27,633 nt of DNA from Lingula anatina (lineage: Eukaryota; Brachiopoda; Lingulata; Lingulida; Lingulidae). The stretch lies in contig NW_019774402.1 in the NCBI RefSeq assembly GCF_001039355.2, positions 174,646-202,278 of the forward strand, written 5' to 3'. The notes under the pieces are model-generated. The model was not told the DNA's origin and made no database searches. It was given only the letters and a program-made list of their open reading frames with translations. Both the position numbers and the translations under genes were made by a program. Every line of letters begins with the position of its first letter. The stretch's first letter is position 1. This document shows, piece after piece, positions 8,868 to 18,300 of this stretch.

Positions 8868-11800
8868 ATGACTAATTTGAAATACCCTGTCCCAACATTG
8901 GAGTCCACTTTGAGTGAGCTGACCCGTGTTATGGATCAGCTATTGGACAAGGAAAGGTTTGACGACTTCCAAAGCAGGCTCCGCGCATTGCAAGATGATG
9001 GAACATGGGAGAAGATACAATTAGCTTTCACCGAGGCTGTAAAAGACAAGGATAACTGGGCCACTGAGGGTTTCCATAAAAACCTGCTGTCCCTTCGATA
9101 TCCAATCCCGAGTTCTACGGTGATAACCGCTCTTTTAGAGGACGACGAGAAGCATAGCGACCAGCTGCGTAGGGCTGCTACCCTGTTGCACGCTACAGCT
9201 TGTGTCAAGGTGAGAGTTTCCTTTAGCCTTTGTACTGATATGGTTAAAAAATGTTGATTTAGTATTTATATTTGAACCAAGATATATATTGAAATTTCAG
9301 TGCAGTTAGAATATTTTAACATGATATCAAAATATATTAACTTGTTCAATTTGTGGAAGACCTCCCATGAATCTCCTGGTCTATGTATAGAATTCGTCAA
9401 TCCAAAATTGATTTTTTATGTAGGGTAATCTAAATAACGTACAGTTTACTTATTTTGCAATATTTTGACATACAATTCGCTGCCCCTACTTCATGTGAAA
9501 GTTTTTATCTGGAGAGATAAGGATGAAATGAACAATGTAACAAAAATTACACAACAGGCAAAGCCGGAACTTCTCACCAACTGCATTGGAATGGAACGAG
9601 GAGAACAACTGGAAACAAGCCAGGCTCATTACATGCTGTCTTCATGCAGAGTTCCCGGGCTTGAAATGGACACCCTTGCTACATTTACCGACTCTCAACA
9701 CGTTGTCGTTTTACAGAAAGGGGCAGCTTTTAAGGTATTTTTTTAAAATTAGAAATTGATAATGTTTTTTTCTTTCATTTGTATTTTAACTCACCTTGGA
9801 TATCAATGTTTCTCTGTAGAAGTGATCAATGTTAAATACAAACAGATGGCATATCTGATACAAGCGACGCAACAGTGAAAGACTCATTACAATTTCCTGG
9901 AGAATCTTGCTATAAATGATTTTGTATTATGTAGGTCGATGTCATCCAACCAAATGGCCAACCTGTTTCCTTAGAGAAAATCTACCGACAACTGCAAGCA
10001 GTTACTAGACATGATGGTGCCCCACCTAGCATAGCTCCTTTTTCAGCCCTTGATCGTCCAACATGGGCTGGTATTCGGGAATCATTGATCCAAAGAGGTG
10101 CCAGTGATGCCATCCATGTCATGGAGAGCGCCATCCTAGCCCTCAGCTTGGAGGAAAAAAGTGCACCAGATACCAGGAGTAAAATCTTAGAGGCCACCCG
10201 TCTTGGGAATGATACCCAGCAGTGTTACTATGACAAAGTCATCAACCTTGTTGTGTATAAGGATGGCAAGACAGGTATGCTAGTAGAACACACTAGTGTG
10301 GATGCAGTGGTACCAGGTGCCTTGGTTTATTTATTAACCTACCTCCCTAAAAATCTCTCATTCGACGAAAACCTTGACCCTGTAATATCATCCATCCCAG
10401 CTTGTCCCCTGGACTTCCATATTTCAACACAAGACCAAAAGAAAATCCAGACAAATATCCCGACCAATGGCAGTGATCGCATTGTGAGTGAACTAGATAT
10501 ACCCATGCTTCCTGACATTATGAACCTTATACGGGAACAAAGATTGATTGACATTTGGATGAACCTGTCTACCCAGCTAGCATTGCAGTTGACCAAAAAC
10601 ACCCTGAAGATTTTGATGGTGGAACCTACCCATGTGCGTCGATTTATAGAAGGGAGAAGCGATCCAACAATGCCAGTTACAGACCAATCTCGAACCTTCA
10701 TAGATTCCCTTATAGCCAAAGAACCACATGGCGTTCTCTTTCAAAAATTTGCTGCTGCCACTCAAATGCATAAGAACCTGATTAGAGAAACCAAGCAAGG
10801 CAAGGCATTCGGACCCCATATTGCAGCATTGCGTAACATCCTTTTGACCGCAGCCAATGTTGATGCCACCCTCATTTCATACCTGAAGATATTTCAGGTA
10901 CCAGAGGTATATTTCACAGGTAATGATGGTGTTAAAGGTCTTGTTACTTCTGTTGCAAATGTATATGCCCCAAATCAAATTTGCGTAGCCTACCATGCTA
11001 AACCAGACAAGATAGCCTTTCAAATTGCAGCCAAGGGCTTTTATCAGTGCCATATTTCAAGCTTTTTGGAGACACTAAGGCAAAGCATAGATGCTGTTAT
11101 GCAGATTGTTGTTCCATTTTCTCTTGCCAAGCAGATGGGTGCTCTGGAAAGCTTACAGATGTCTAGCAAAAGTGAACGTCCATTCTCCATCGTTCTTCAT
11201 GCTGGTGCTGGTGAGAACTTCAAGCAAGACAACAAAGCTAAGAAGTTGATTGAGTTTGCAATGCAGGCTGCATTATCAGTTGGTTCTAAGATGCTGGCTG
11301 AAGGGAAACCTAGTCTTGAAGCTGTTCAGGCCACTGTTGTCAGCTTGGAGAACTGTTTCCTTTTCAATGCAGGCAAAGGAGCTGTGCTCAATGCATCCGG
11401 GGAGCATGAGCTTGAAGCATGCATAATGGATGGGAAAACTGGAAAATGTGGAGCTGCAGCCTGTTTGAAAAGTGTGAAGAACCCAGTTGAAGCTGCCCGA
11501 TTGGTTTGTGACAAAACCAAACATGTTCTTCTAATCGGTGAAAAAGCTGAAACCCTTTGCAGAGAGAATGGTTTGGCTACTGTACCAAACAAATACTTCA
11601 AAACATTCATGAGGGAACAGCAATTCAGGCAAGTCGCATCTTCCGCATCAAACAACAACGATCCTCAGACTGTTGGTGCTGTTGCTGTAGATGTATATGG
11701 TAACCTTGCAGTAGCTACATCCACTGGTGGGGTGCTGAATAAGATGGAGGGAAGAGTTGGTGACACAGGAATCCCAGGTGCTGGTTGCTTTGCTGATGAG

Positions 11801-14032
11801 AAGGTTGCTGTTGCATGCTCAGGTGATGGGGAAGCTTTCCTAAGAAATGCCATCGCTCATGATGTTGCCAAGTTGGTTGACTACAAAAAGCTCTCTATTA
11901 AAGAGGCCTGCAAGTATTCCCTTGAGAAAAACCTCCAGAACCACAAGGGAGGCATTGTGGCAATTGACAAAGATGGCACTATTGCAGTTGAGTTTAATTC
12001 TAGTGTCATGTTTGTTGCATCTATGGAGAAAAATGGAGCCATTGCCTCAGAAGTGATGATGAAAGGTTCAGGCCCGAGTCCAATGCCACGAGATCATCTC
12101 AAAATCAAAGATGGCAAAAGATGCAATGTCCATCTTCATGAGTACCCTTCAACACCAGGCGTCACACTTATCACATCAAATTCTACCAAGATGGGTGTTG
12201 ACTTGTTCCAAATGCCCCTACAAGATTATGAAGATTTGATGATGGAAGTCCATGGCATTGTCCCATTTCTGCAAAAGAAACTTAAAGTACAGAGATGTGC
12301 CATGGTATCTGCACCATCACCAATGCTTCCAGCTCACATGAAGCTTGTGCCTCTGCACGGTCTGGGTCAAGTCTGGGAACCAGTGACATCAGCAGATGAA
12401 GAATATAATGAAGAATACCCAGGTTATGTATCATCTAAAAATGGCCCCAGACTTTCCAATCAAGAACTTGATCGCATCAAAAAGTCTATAACATCATTAT
12501 CAGCATTACAAAATGTAAACAATGTTTTCCATGGTGAATCTTCAGATAACAACCTTTTTGCCAGAATTGTGCGAAATGAAGAGGAACACTGGCGGGTTTG
12601 GGAAGATGAAGACCATATAGCCTTCCTGACACCCTTTCCCAACACCCCTGGGTTTACAGTGCTGGCCCCAAGAAGGCACCTGTCAAGTGACATATTCAAC
12701 CTTGAAAATGAAGACTACAGAAAGCTTGTTATTGCTGGCTATAAAGTAGCAAATTTACTTAAGAAGAGTCTTGGGGCTTTGCACTGTGCAATGATCTTTG
12801 AAGGGTGTGAAATTGATTATGCTCATGTGAAGCTTATACCTGTGTTTGCTACCGACAGCACTACAAGCAAAACAAGGAAAAACTCAAAGGCAGAGTACAG
12901 CAAGACCTACCTTGGCTTTGTATCCTCTGCAGATGGCCCTAAAGCAGATGACAATGAACTTAAAAGTTTGCATTCTTTTTTAACAACAGATTCCATTGCA
13001 GCACCTAAATCTTGGGAAGACCCAGAGACCCATTCAATTGCAGCCATCCGCAGTACTTGGTACCAAAATGTCTTTCAGGTTCAGAACACGCTGTTCCATG
13101 CCACAGTTGACTACTTCAACCAGCGGTGCAAGTACAATTATGCCCTGACCCCACTGACCACTGATTGCATCTCTTCTCCCATGGGATTGGGATCAGATTC
13201 AGAGCCAGTCGAAATCGACTTGTTTGGGCAAAAGATCTTCCTGGCAGATTCCATGCAATTCACCCTAGAATACTTCTTGCGTTTCCAAGATGGCCTTCAA
13301 GGCACATACTACATATCTCCAAGCTTCCGTGGAGAGGACCCTGATGCAACTCATCTGAACCAGTTCTACCATATAGAATGCGAGTTACTCGGAAAGTTGG
13401 ATGATGCAATCAGTCTTGCTGAGGGCTACATCTATCACCTGACAAAGAGCATGCTGAAATCACACAGGCAGTTTATCCTGGCCACAGCAGGGACAACAGA
13501 ACACGCAGAGCAACTCGTTGAAATCATGAAGGGTGGAAAATCACTGCCACGTGTCACAGTGGACCAAGCGATTGCAATGTTTCCAATCGATGATTGCTAT
13601 GAAGATGTGGTCCCTGGTAAGCCAGAAATGGGGAAAAAGGTAACTAGAAAGGGAGAACATTTTCTGATTGATAAGTATGGAGGGGCCATTTGGCTGACAG
13701 AGATGGACCACTTGGGAGTTCCTTTCTACCAATGTTATACTGATGATACACGCAAGAAGGCACTGGCTGCTGATCTTTTGATTGGCCTAGGAGAAACCCT
13801 TGGTCTAGGTGAACGTCATGCTACAGCAACTGAAGTTGAGCAGGCTTTGGACCACCACGCTGTACCTCACAGTTCGTACAAATGGTACATAGATATGCGC
13901 ACAGAGAAGCCAATGAAGACCAGTGGTTGGGGCATGGGATCTGAGCGTTATTTGTGCTGGCTTCTCAACCATGATGATGTTCGAGATTTGCATGTCATCC
14001 CAAGATTTAAAGGAAAGAAATACCTTCCATAA
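8868..14032 (+). CDS. Five-module fusion: carnitine acyltransferase-like + L-asparaginase/isoaspartyl peptidase + 2x HIT-like + asparaginyl-tRNA-synthetase-like
   Basis: Exons are 8868-9209 (114 codons), 9522-9734 (71) and 9935-14032 (1365 plus stop), all joined at phase 0, giving about 1550 residues. Start: the first Met after the acceptor at 8864/8865, four residues before the YPVPTLESTL motif typical of the acyltransferase N-terminus. Approximate domains: acyltransferase 1-590, asparaginase 600-890, HIT-like units 907-1041 and 1059-1201, class II synthetase core 1210-1550. No signal peptide, membrane segment, mitochondrial presequence or C-terminal peroxisome signal (ends KKYLP) is visible, so a cytosolic location is likely. 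The 4.1-kb open frame without breaks argues for a living gene. Family knowledge suggests chemistry on aspartate/asparagine or their conjugates. The exact reaction is unknown. The asparaginase module may cleave the chain at residue 764. Each module is recognised by motif reading, not by alignment software. Confidence 0.93.
9210..9521 (+). other. Intron 1 of the large gene
   Basis: The donor is CAAG|GTGAGA. The acceptor was chosen at GATAAG|GATGAA because it is the AG that gives phase 0 after the GTC AAG exon end. Its polypyrimidine tract is poor. Exon 2 is firmly coding from about 9560 (MLSSCRVPG follows), so only the first few residues are uncertain. Confidence 0.7.
9735..9934 (+). other. Intron 2 of the large gene
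   Basis: The donor is TTTAAG|GTATTT and the acceptor TTATGTAG|GTCGAT. Both ends are phase 0, and the join restores the continuous acyltransferase reading (…GAAFK-VDVIQPNG…). Confidence 0.88.
11177..12049 (+). other. Module 2: plant-type L-asparaginase / isoaspartyl peptidase domain (residues ~600-890)
   Basis: This is a complete Ntn-hydrolase domain of the ASRGL1/EcAIII family, about 290 residues against roughly 310 in stand-alone enzymes. It has LHAGAG (oxyanion loop), FNAGKGAVLNASGEHELEA, IMDGKTGKCGAAA and NPVEAARLV. Next comes the nucleophile region PQTVGAVAVDVYGN with Thr764 (codon 11669-11671), then ATSTGG with the second Thr (782), GRVGD with substrate-type Arg792 and Asp795, and CSGDGEAFLR, where Ser814 stands at a position that is Thr in ASRGL1. 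The family matures by cutting itself just before the nucleophile Thr. Here Gln precedes Thr, where Gly or Asp is usual, so cleavage is probable but untested. Expected substrates are L-asparagine or beta-aspartyl peptides. Confidence 0.92.
12098..12502 (+). other. Module 3a: HIT-like unit 1 (residues ~907-1041)
   Basis: A degenerate histidine-triad unit. STPGVTLITSNSTK aligns with the 'PxTPGxxLIxxKxH' strand of HIT proteins but lacks its His. DLFQMPLQDYEDLMMEVHGIVPFLQKKL is the long helix, and PAHMKLVPLHG is the triad site, reading His-x-Lys-x-Val instead of His-x-His-x-His. A tail EEYPGYVSSKNGPRLSNQEL follows. The N-terminal strand of the fold is short. The unit is clearly homologous to unit 2 and more decayed. 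The catalytic middle His is Lys, so classical nucleotidyl hydrolysis is unlikely. Confidence 0.75.
12554..12982 (+). other. Module 3b: HIT-like unit 2 (residues ~1059-1201)
   Basis: A complete HIT-fold signature: NLFARIVRNEEE, HIAFLTPFPNTPGFTVLAPRRH, a long helix with YKVANLLKKSL, and EIDYAHVKLIPV at the triad site (His-x-Lys-x-Ile). The tail KTYLGFVSSADGPKADDNEL matches the tail of unit 1, which shows tandem duplication of a HIT-plus-tail unit. The HIT family binds nucleotides, and HINT-type members hydrolyse aminoacyl adenylates. The same Lys substitution in both units suggests a subfamily trait that predates the duplication. Confidence 0.85.
13007..14032 (+). other. Module 4: asparaginyl-tRNA-synthetase-like class II catalytic domain (residues ~1210-1550)
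   Basis: This is a class IIb synthetase core. A motif-1-like region (VFQVQNTLFHATVDYF) is followed by FLADSMQFTLEYFL. Motif 2 is FRGEDPDATHLNQFYHIECE with its Arg at 1317. GLGETLGLGERH and YKWYIDMR follow, and motif 3 is GWGMGSERYLCWLL with its Arg at 1523. The end, VRDLHVIPRF, matches the C-terminus of asparaginyl-tRNA synthetases. The N-terminal OB-fold anticodon-binding domain is absent and replaced by HIT units. Anticodon-less AsnRS paralogues in archaea make asparagine from aspartate, ATP and ammonia, and this is the nearest known function. ATP-binding residues look intact, so adenylate formation is plausible. Confidence 0.9.
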
Positions 14033-14660
14033 GCTGTTATTTATCAATTTGATTGGTGTATGTTTAGTAGTATCCAGTATTCGGTGTGTAATAACTAATT
14101 GACTATCTTTTGTGAATATTAAATTTTAGGGGGGAGTGGTACTAACAAGTGGTGTTTTGCAAGAAGGATTTTTTCCTTGAACTAAATGAGCTAGTAAATT
14201 GTTATTTGTATGAAAGACATATCTTATAAATTAAAAAATATATTGTAAGAACAATGGAAATTGTCAACACGGACTGAGCACTGCTGGCTATCAATTCATC
14301 TCTGAACTTAAATGTGCAATCGACTCTTGTGCATGGATATGTTCTTTTGAGGTAAAATGGATTTGGCTTCTAGAGTAAAACGGATAATAGCAAAAACTTC
14401 ATTCAAAGGAACATTTGCGAAGAAAACAATTAGCTGCTATGCATCCCATAATGAAACGTTTTAAATTTGTATGAAAAAATGAATAGCGTAGTATATTCAC
14501 ACAACTGTAAACAGAAATTTACGCTTTATGGTTTATCCATCCAATGTTGTTAAGTCATTGTTATCATACATTATTTTTGTCATGCATATTTAATATGGTG
14601 ATGGGAAATGTAATTTTATTTTTGATTTGAATGAATAAAGGGGAATAGCTGATGAAAACT
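14033..14660 (+). other. 3' untranslated region of the large gene
   Basis: AT-rich noncoding sequence from the TAA stop to the first well-placed poly(A) signal. The extent is inferred. Confidence 0.6.
14634..14639 (+). terminator. Poly(A) signal AATAAA of the large gene
   Basis: The hexamer in GAATGAATAAAGGGG is followed by a T/G-rich element (ACTTGTTTGTTCACATCTTG) 20-40 bp downstream. Confidence 0.6.
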
Positions 14661-16189
14661 TGTTTGTTCACATCTTGTAATAATCAGTCCTGCTGGTTAT
14701 TTATTGGGCTCGAATGTAAATTCTTCCCATAACGAAACTACTGTGACAGTGACTCACTAAGCCGATAGACTTCACTAAATTTTTATTCATCTCTCTTAGT
14801 GTCTCTATATTGCCCACCTTATCACCAAGCCAAGTGAATTTAAGTAAAAATTAGGTGAAACTGGAAAGTTTTTTCTTAATGTGGATCTATTGAATATATA
14901 CTCTTTGTGATTTGGCTTTTTCAGATGCACTCGAATAGTTTATATCTGCATTGCCTATTACAGTTTTTTTCTTTAAAAAAGATAAAACACACGCTCACAC
15001 AAGTATAAGGACGGAAGCTTTATTTCTAAGTTTACATTTGATAAATTACTAGAGCAATTTTGTCTTTTGATAGTCTTTTTGGGGGGGCTGTTAAGACCAA
15101 CCGATTACTTTTATTGCACTACATATCGCAATGGATCTCAAAAATTTCCTCTTGCCATAAGTTTTTTTTTCTTATCAAACAACCGGTTTATCACTAGTTT
15201 CATAACTTATGAATCACTTGGTGAGCTTTATAGAGATTCCATATTATAGAGGAACAAGCTCAGTATGTTGGGTACATGTCATAGCGGTTCGCCCAGTATA
15301 AACAAGGAATTATATATAATTCCTTGGTTTGAACGTTGGTTATTATACATATGTAAATCATCTACAGTATATAATGTTTAGAAAATTGCCAGTGGATATG
15401 GGTTTGCCTGAACAATTTATATGGGAAAGCATAAGGGACGTTAAATTTCAAGCTCAACTACAAAACGCTCAAAATATTAATTGATTAATATATTCCACTT
15501 TTGACCTTGATTTATTTTTACCCAACAATTTAAAAGAAACGGTGTTCCAATAGCTGCGTTTTTAATTCTTACAGAAACTGGCACTAATGTAATACTTAAC
15601 AAAATTTCAGTCACACTAATGCACATTATGGACACTTGCACAGTGTCAAACTACATGTAACACAATACAAATACACAAATTAAATTGACACACGATCATA
15701 CAAATGGATGGAAGTTGGTGAATATGGAATATTTACTTAACTGCTTATAGATGAGAACTGTAGCATTATGAGTGTAAGAATACAAGTATAATAAAGTGCA
15801 CTTAGTTGAACTCAGTTGCATCTGAAGTCACTATAAGCAAGGAGTTACAACTTGCTATAGGGCGAAATTGGGTAATCCCATAATCAAAAATAAATTAAAG
15901 GTTTATTGTTATAATTTTCGAATCTAAATTGAGTGTTTTATCTTTCATTATTCCTTTTGAAATACTTTTGTAGCCTTCGAATTGTAGACGCATTGCCCGG
16001 TAGGTTCCACAAGCCAGTTGAAGATTTTTTAAAGGCAGTTAAGGCAGCTATCTTACATTGATCTGATCTGCCGGGAAACAATTGTGAACACATTGTTGCA
16101 AATGACCAGGTAATGGAAATTCAAAACTTAAAAGAACCAGCTTGTGTTAGGGTCGGTGTTATTGTTTTGATGGTACTGGTAGCGCATGC
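14661..16189. other. Noncoding intergenic region
   Basis: No gene was recognised. It contains a perfect 24-bp palindrome at 15303-15326. The stretch 15970-16190 may be very decayed 5' LINE sequence. Confidence 0.45.
15303..15326. repeat. Perfect 24-bp palindrome
   Basis: The halves are CAAGGAATTATA and its exact complement with no loop. The role is unknown, and chance in AT-rich DNA is possible. Confidence 0.85.
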
Positions 16190-16199
16190 TTGAAAAAAT

Positions 16200-16654
16200 G
16201 TCCGGAAGCTTTTGATCACGTAGCTCATTCCTGCTCATTAACAAACTAACAATTATGGGTTTATATAATTTGTGATTGTTCGCTGGATTGCCGCTTACCT
16301 CACTGAAAGACGACAGTGAATCAAACTTGGTCAAATCAGGTCGGAGTGGCAGTAAATAAATGGCTCGGTACCTCAAGGATCATGGCTGGGTCCGTTGCTC
16401 TTTGTCCTGATGATAAACGATTTACATCTACCTCTTTGAATCTTTGTGTCGTAAGTATATGGATGACGCAACAGTTTCTGAGATCGTTAGACAATTTGGT
16501 GAAAGCAAATGACAGGAAACTGCTGACACAATATGGGACTGCTCTAGGAAGAACAATATGCGATTAAATACAGCAAATGGCCATATCATTTAAACACAAG
16601 AATGCAAATATCTCTAATGACCTCACATGGAAGGTACATGTAGCCAAAATCATC

Positions 16655-16687
<33 letters not shown>

Positions 16688-17200
16688 ACTATACTGCCCT
16701 AGAGGAAAAGTGTCAAGAAAGAGCTGTTAAGATAATTTATCCTGATCTTGAATGTGACGCTGCTTGTGAACTTAAATTACTGAGTGAAAGACGGCTCAAT
16801 GCATGCAAAATGTTGTTTATTATGATATTATCAAATGAAGCATTATCTTTTACAACCAAAACAAAATGTCAAATATTCATTACTGGGACCCTAGACATCC
16901 AGAAGGCTCAAAATTTAAACCAAACGATCAATGATCGACTTTTAAGCCCGTGCGATATACAAGTTCAAAGAATGACTGATAGACGCTTTATTTCATCTTT
17001 GACCTTGCATTTTAGTTATTTTATTTAAAACTTGTTAACATATGTCTTTTAACTTTTTTATTCTTTAGTAACTTTATTCAACTATGATGCAAAGAATGTA
17101 TTTATCCAACCCTCGGGTTTCAAATTTAATAATAATTATAAATGAATAAATAAATAGATAAATAAATAAATAAGAAAAAGAAGAAGAAAGAAGAAGAATT
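16200..17200 (+). pseudogene. Decayed non-LTR retrotransposon (CR1/L2-like LINE), reverse transcriptase and 3' end
   Basis: Pieces of reverse transcriptase appear in changing frames: AFDHVAH (16209 on), WIAAYLTERRQ, an IKLGQIRSEWQ-type piece, NGSVPQGSWLGPLLFVLMIND (about 16360-16422), and KYMDDATVSEI with the catalytic YMDD (about 16456-16488). Next come NNMRLNTA and NISNDLTWKVHV. Stops and frameshifts are frequent. After a 30-A run (16656-16685) the LINE C-terminal part resumes as QERAVKIIYPDL and LLSERRLNACKMLF. The 3' end has an AAATA-rich simple tail (17140-17200). Order and motifs fit CR1/L2-type elements common in marine invertebrates. The copy is dead. Confidence 0.82.
16656..16685 (+). 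repeat. A30 homopolymer inside the LINE
   Basis: The run lies between two LINE segments and replaces the protein stretch that would normally connect them. Confidence 0.95.
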
Positions 17201-17290
17201 ATGCAACTGATCATCGTGTAAATCGGTGATGTGAAGATTGACCTACCTAGCGCGACCCTTTAAATTATTTTTGAATTGAATTACTTTTAA

Positions 17291-17470
17291 TATGCGACTC
17301 CTAAGTGAGAGGGATACATTTTACAAAGCGGTTGACGTTGGAGGGAGTTTTGATCTACCGAATTGCCAGAAGGTTAGACTGTTCCATGAAAACCATTCAG
17401 AGGGTTAGACAACATCATAACCAAGCAGGCACATGGGCATGCAAGATTGTCTGGGTAAGACCGACACATA
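17291..17470 (+). pseudogene. Tc1/mariner-type transposase N-terminal scrap
   Basis: RLLSERD at the start and LIYRIARRLDCSMKTIQRVR followed by HHNQAG match the layout of the first helix-turn-helix of Tc1-like transposases (family pattern 'I..IAR.LGCS..TV.R....'). Frames change between the first and second parts, and a (CA)n repeat follows immediately. The DDE catalytic domain is absent. Confidence 0.6.
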
Positions 17471-17471
17471 G

Positions 17472-17494
17472 CCACACACACACACACACACACA
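17472..17494. repeat. (CA)n microsatellite
   Basis: About 11 CA units. Confidence 0.95.
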
Positions 17495-17499
17495 GAAGA

Positions 17500-18060
17500 G
17501 AGGACATTCTCCTCGTTGCTCTTCATCTGTAGTATTTCCACTTCATGGCAGCAAATATTTTCTGATACACCTGGCAGGATTTGGCAATGCCCACAGGTGC
17601 ACCTGTAATTAAATTTAACAGTTGTAATTGATCCAAAATTATCGTTGCAGACTAAAATTACTTTTATAACTAAGCACTTGCTGGCAACCACAAGGAGTCT
17701 CCCTGTTTAATTAATCCAACAAGTGGACACCAGACTTCACGGCTATATGGACACAGATCAGAGGGGGAGCATTACATCACATTGACCTACAAACCTACCA
17801 AATAATTTTATTCCCAAAGTCTTGGTTATAATAATATTTAAACTAGGCCTATCTGATATTTGGAGAGCAATGCCTCGTATTGTGTTGTTTTATTTTGTTA
17901 ATAAACCAGAATATGTACATTTATGTTAATAAAAAAGGACATGAATAAGGTATTTTAACATCTAACAGTGAATGTATTCAATGTGTATACATATAAAAAG
18001 ATCTTAAAATTACTCTTCTTCTATATACCTTATACATGTAGGCCTATATGTTATACATTT
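17500..18060. other. Noncoding region
   Basis: No gene was recognised. Two TAGGCCTA octamers lie at 17844-17851 and 18039-18046. Confidence 0.4.
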
Positions 18061-18065
18061 CACGT

Positions 18066-18137
18066 GTAACTCGATGGCTGTTCGCACTTGAAAGTGAATA
18101 AAGAAATATAGTGAATTTAGCTTAATTAATACTTGTA
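18066..18137 (+). repeat. 72-bp direct repeat, copy 1
   Basis: Begins GTAACTCGATGGCTGTTCGC and ends ATTAATACTTGTA. It is identical to 18301-18372. Confidence 0.95.
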
Positions 18138-18300
18138 GGAATGTGGGCTGCTAAATGTGTTGTCTACAGAGTGTTGGGTAACTGCTGGGATCACTTCAAT
18201 TGACGTAAATTGAGAAAAAAATTCAAATAAACATTGCTTTCCTTCATTTATCTGTCGTGTACTGGTACATCATGTAAATATCAGATAAGTACATGTACAA

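Larger units (their letters stand above)
8868..11149 (+). other. Module 1: choline/carnitine O-acyltransferase-like domain (residues ~1-590)
   Basis: This is a full-length family domain spread over all three exons. Visible hallmarks are YPVPTLESTL at the N-terminus, NWATEGFHKNLLSLRYPIP, YMLSSCRVPG, VDVIQPNGQPVS, YDKVINLVVYKDGKTG and VEHTSVDAVV with the catalytic-type His at residue 304, ending AYHAKPDKIAFQIAAKGFY. From remembered carnitine acetyltransferase numbering, the carnitine-binding Tyr452 is Val414 here, Thr465 is Ser427, Arg518 is Pro479, and the Ser-Thr-Ser motif before Gln-Val-Pro is Lys-Ile-Phe (503-505). So the His is kept but carnitine recognition appears lost. It may use another acceptor, bind CoA only, or be inactive. 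Confidence 0.85.

Noticed and set aside
10339-10819. Minus-strand open frames opposite the acyltransferase coding region
   Set aside because: Shadows of the strong plus-strand frame. The same applies to those at 11276-11853, 12460-12699, 13541-13732 and 13805-14047.
14018-14029. Peroxisomal targeting signal at the C-terminus of the fusion protein
   Set aside because: The ending KKYLP does not fit the SKL-type tripeptide seen in carnitine acetyltransferases.
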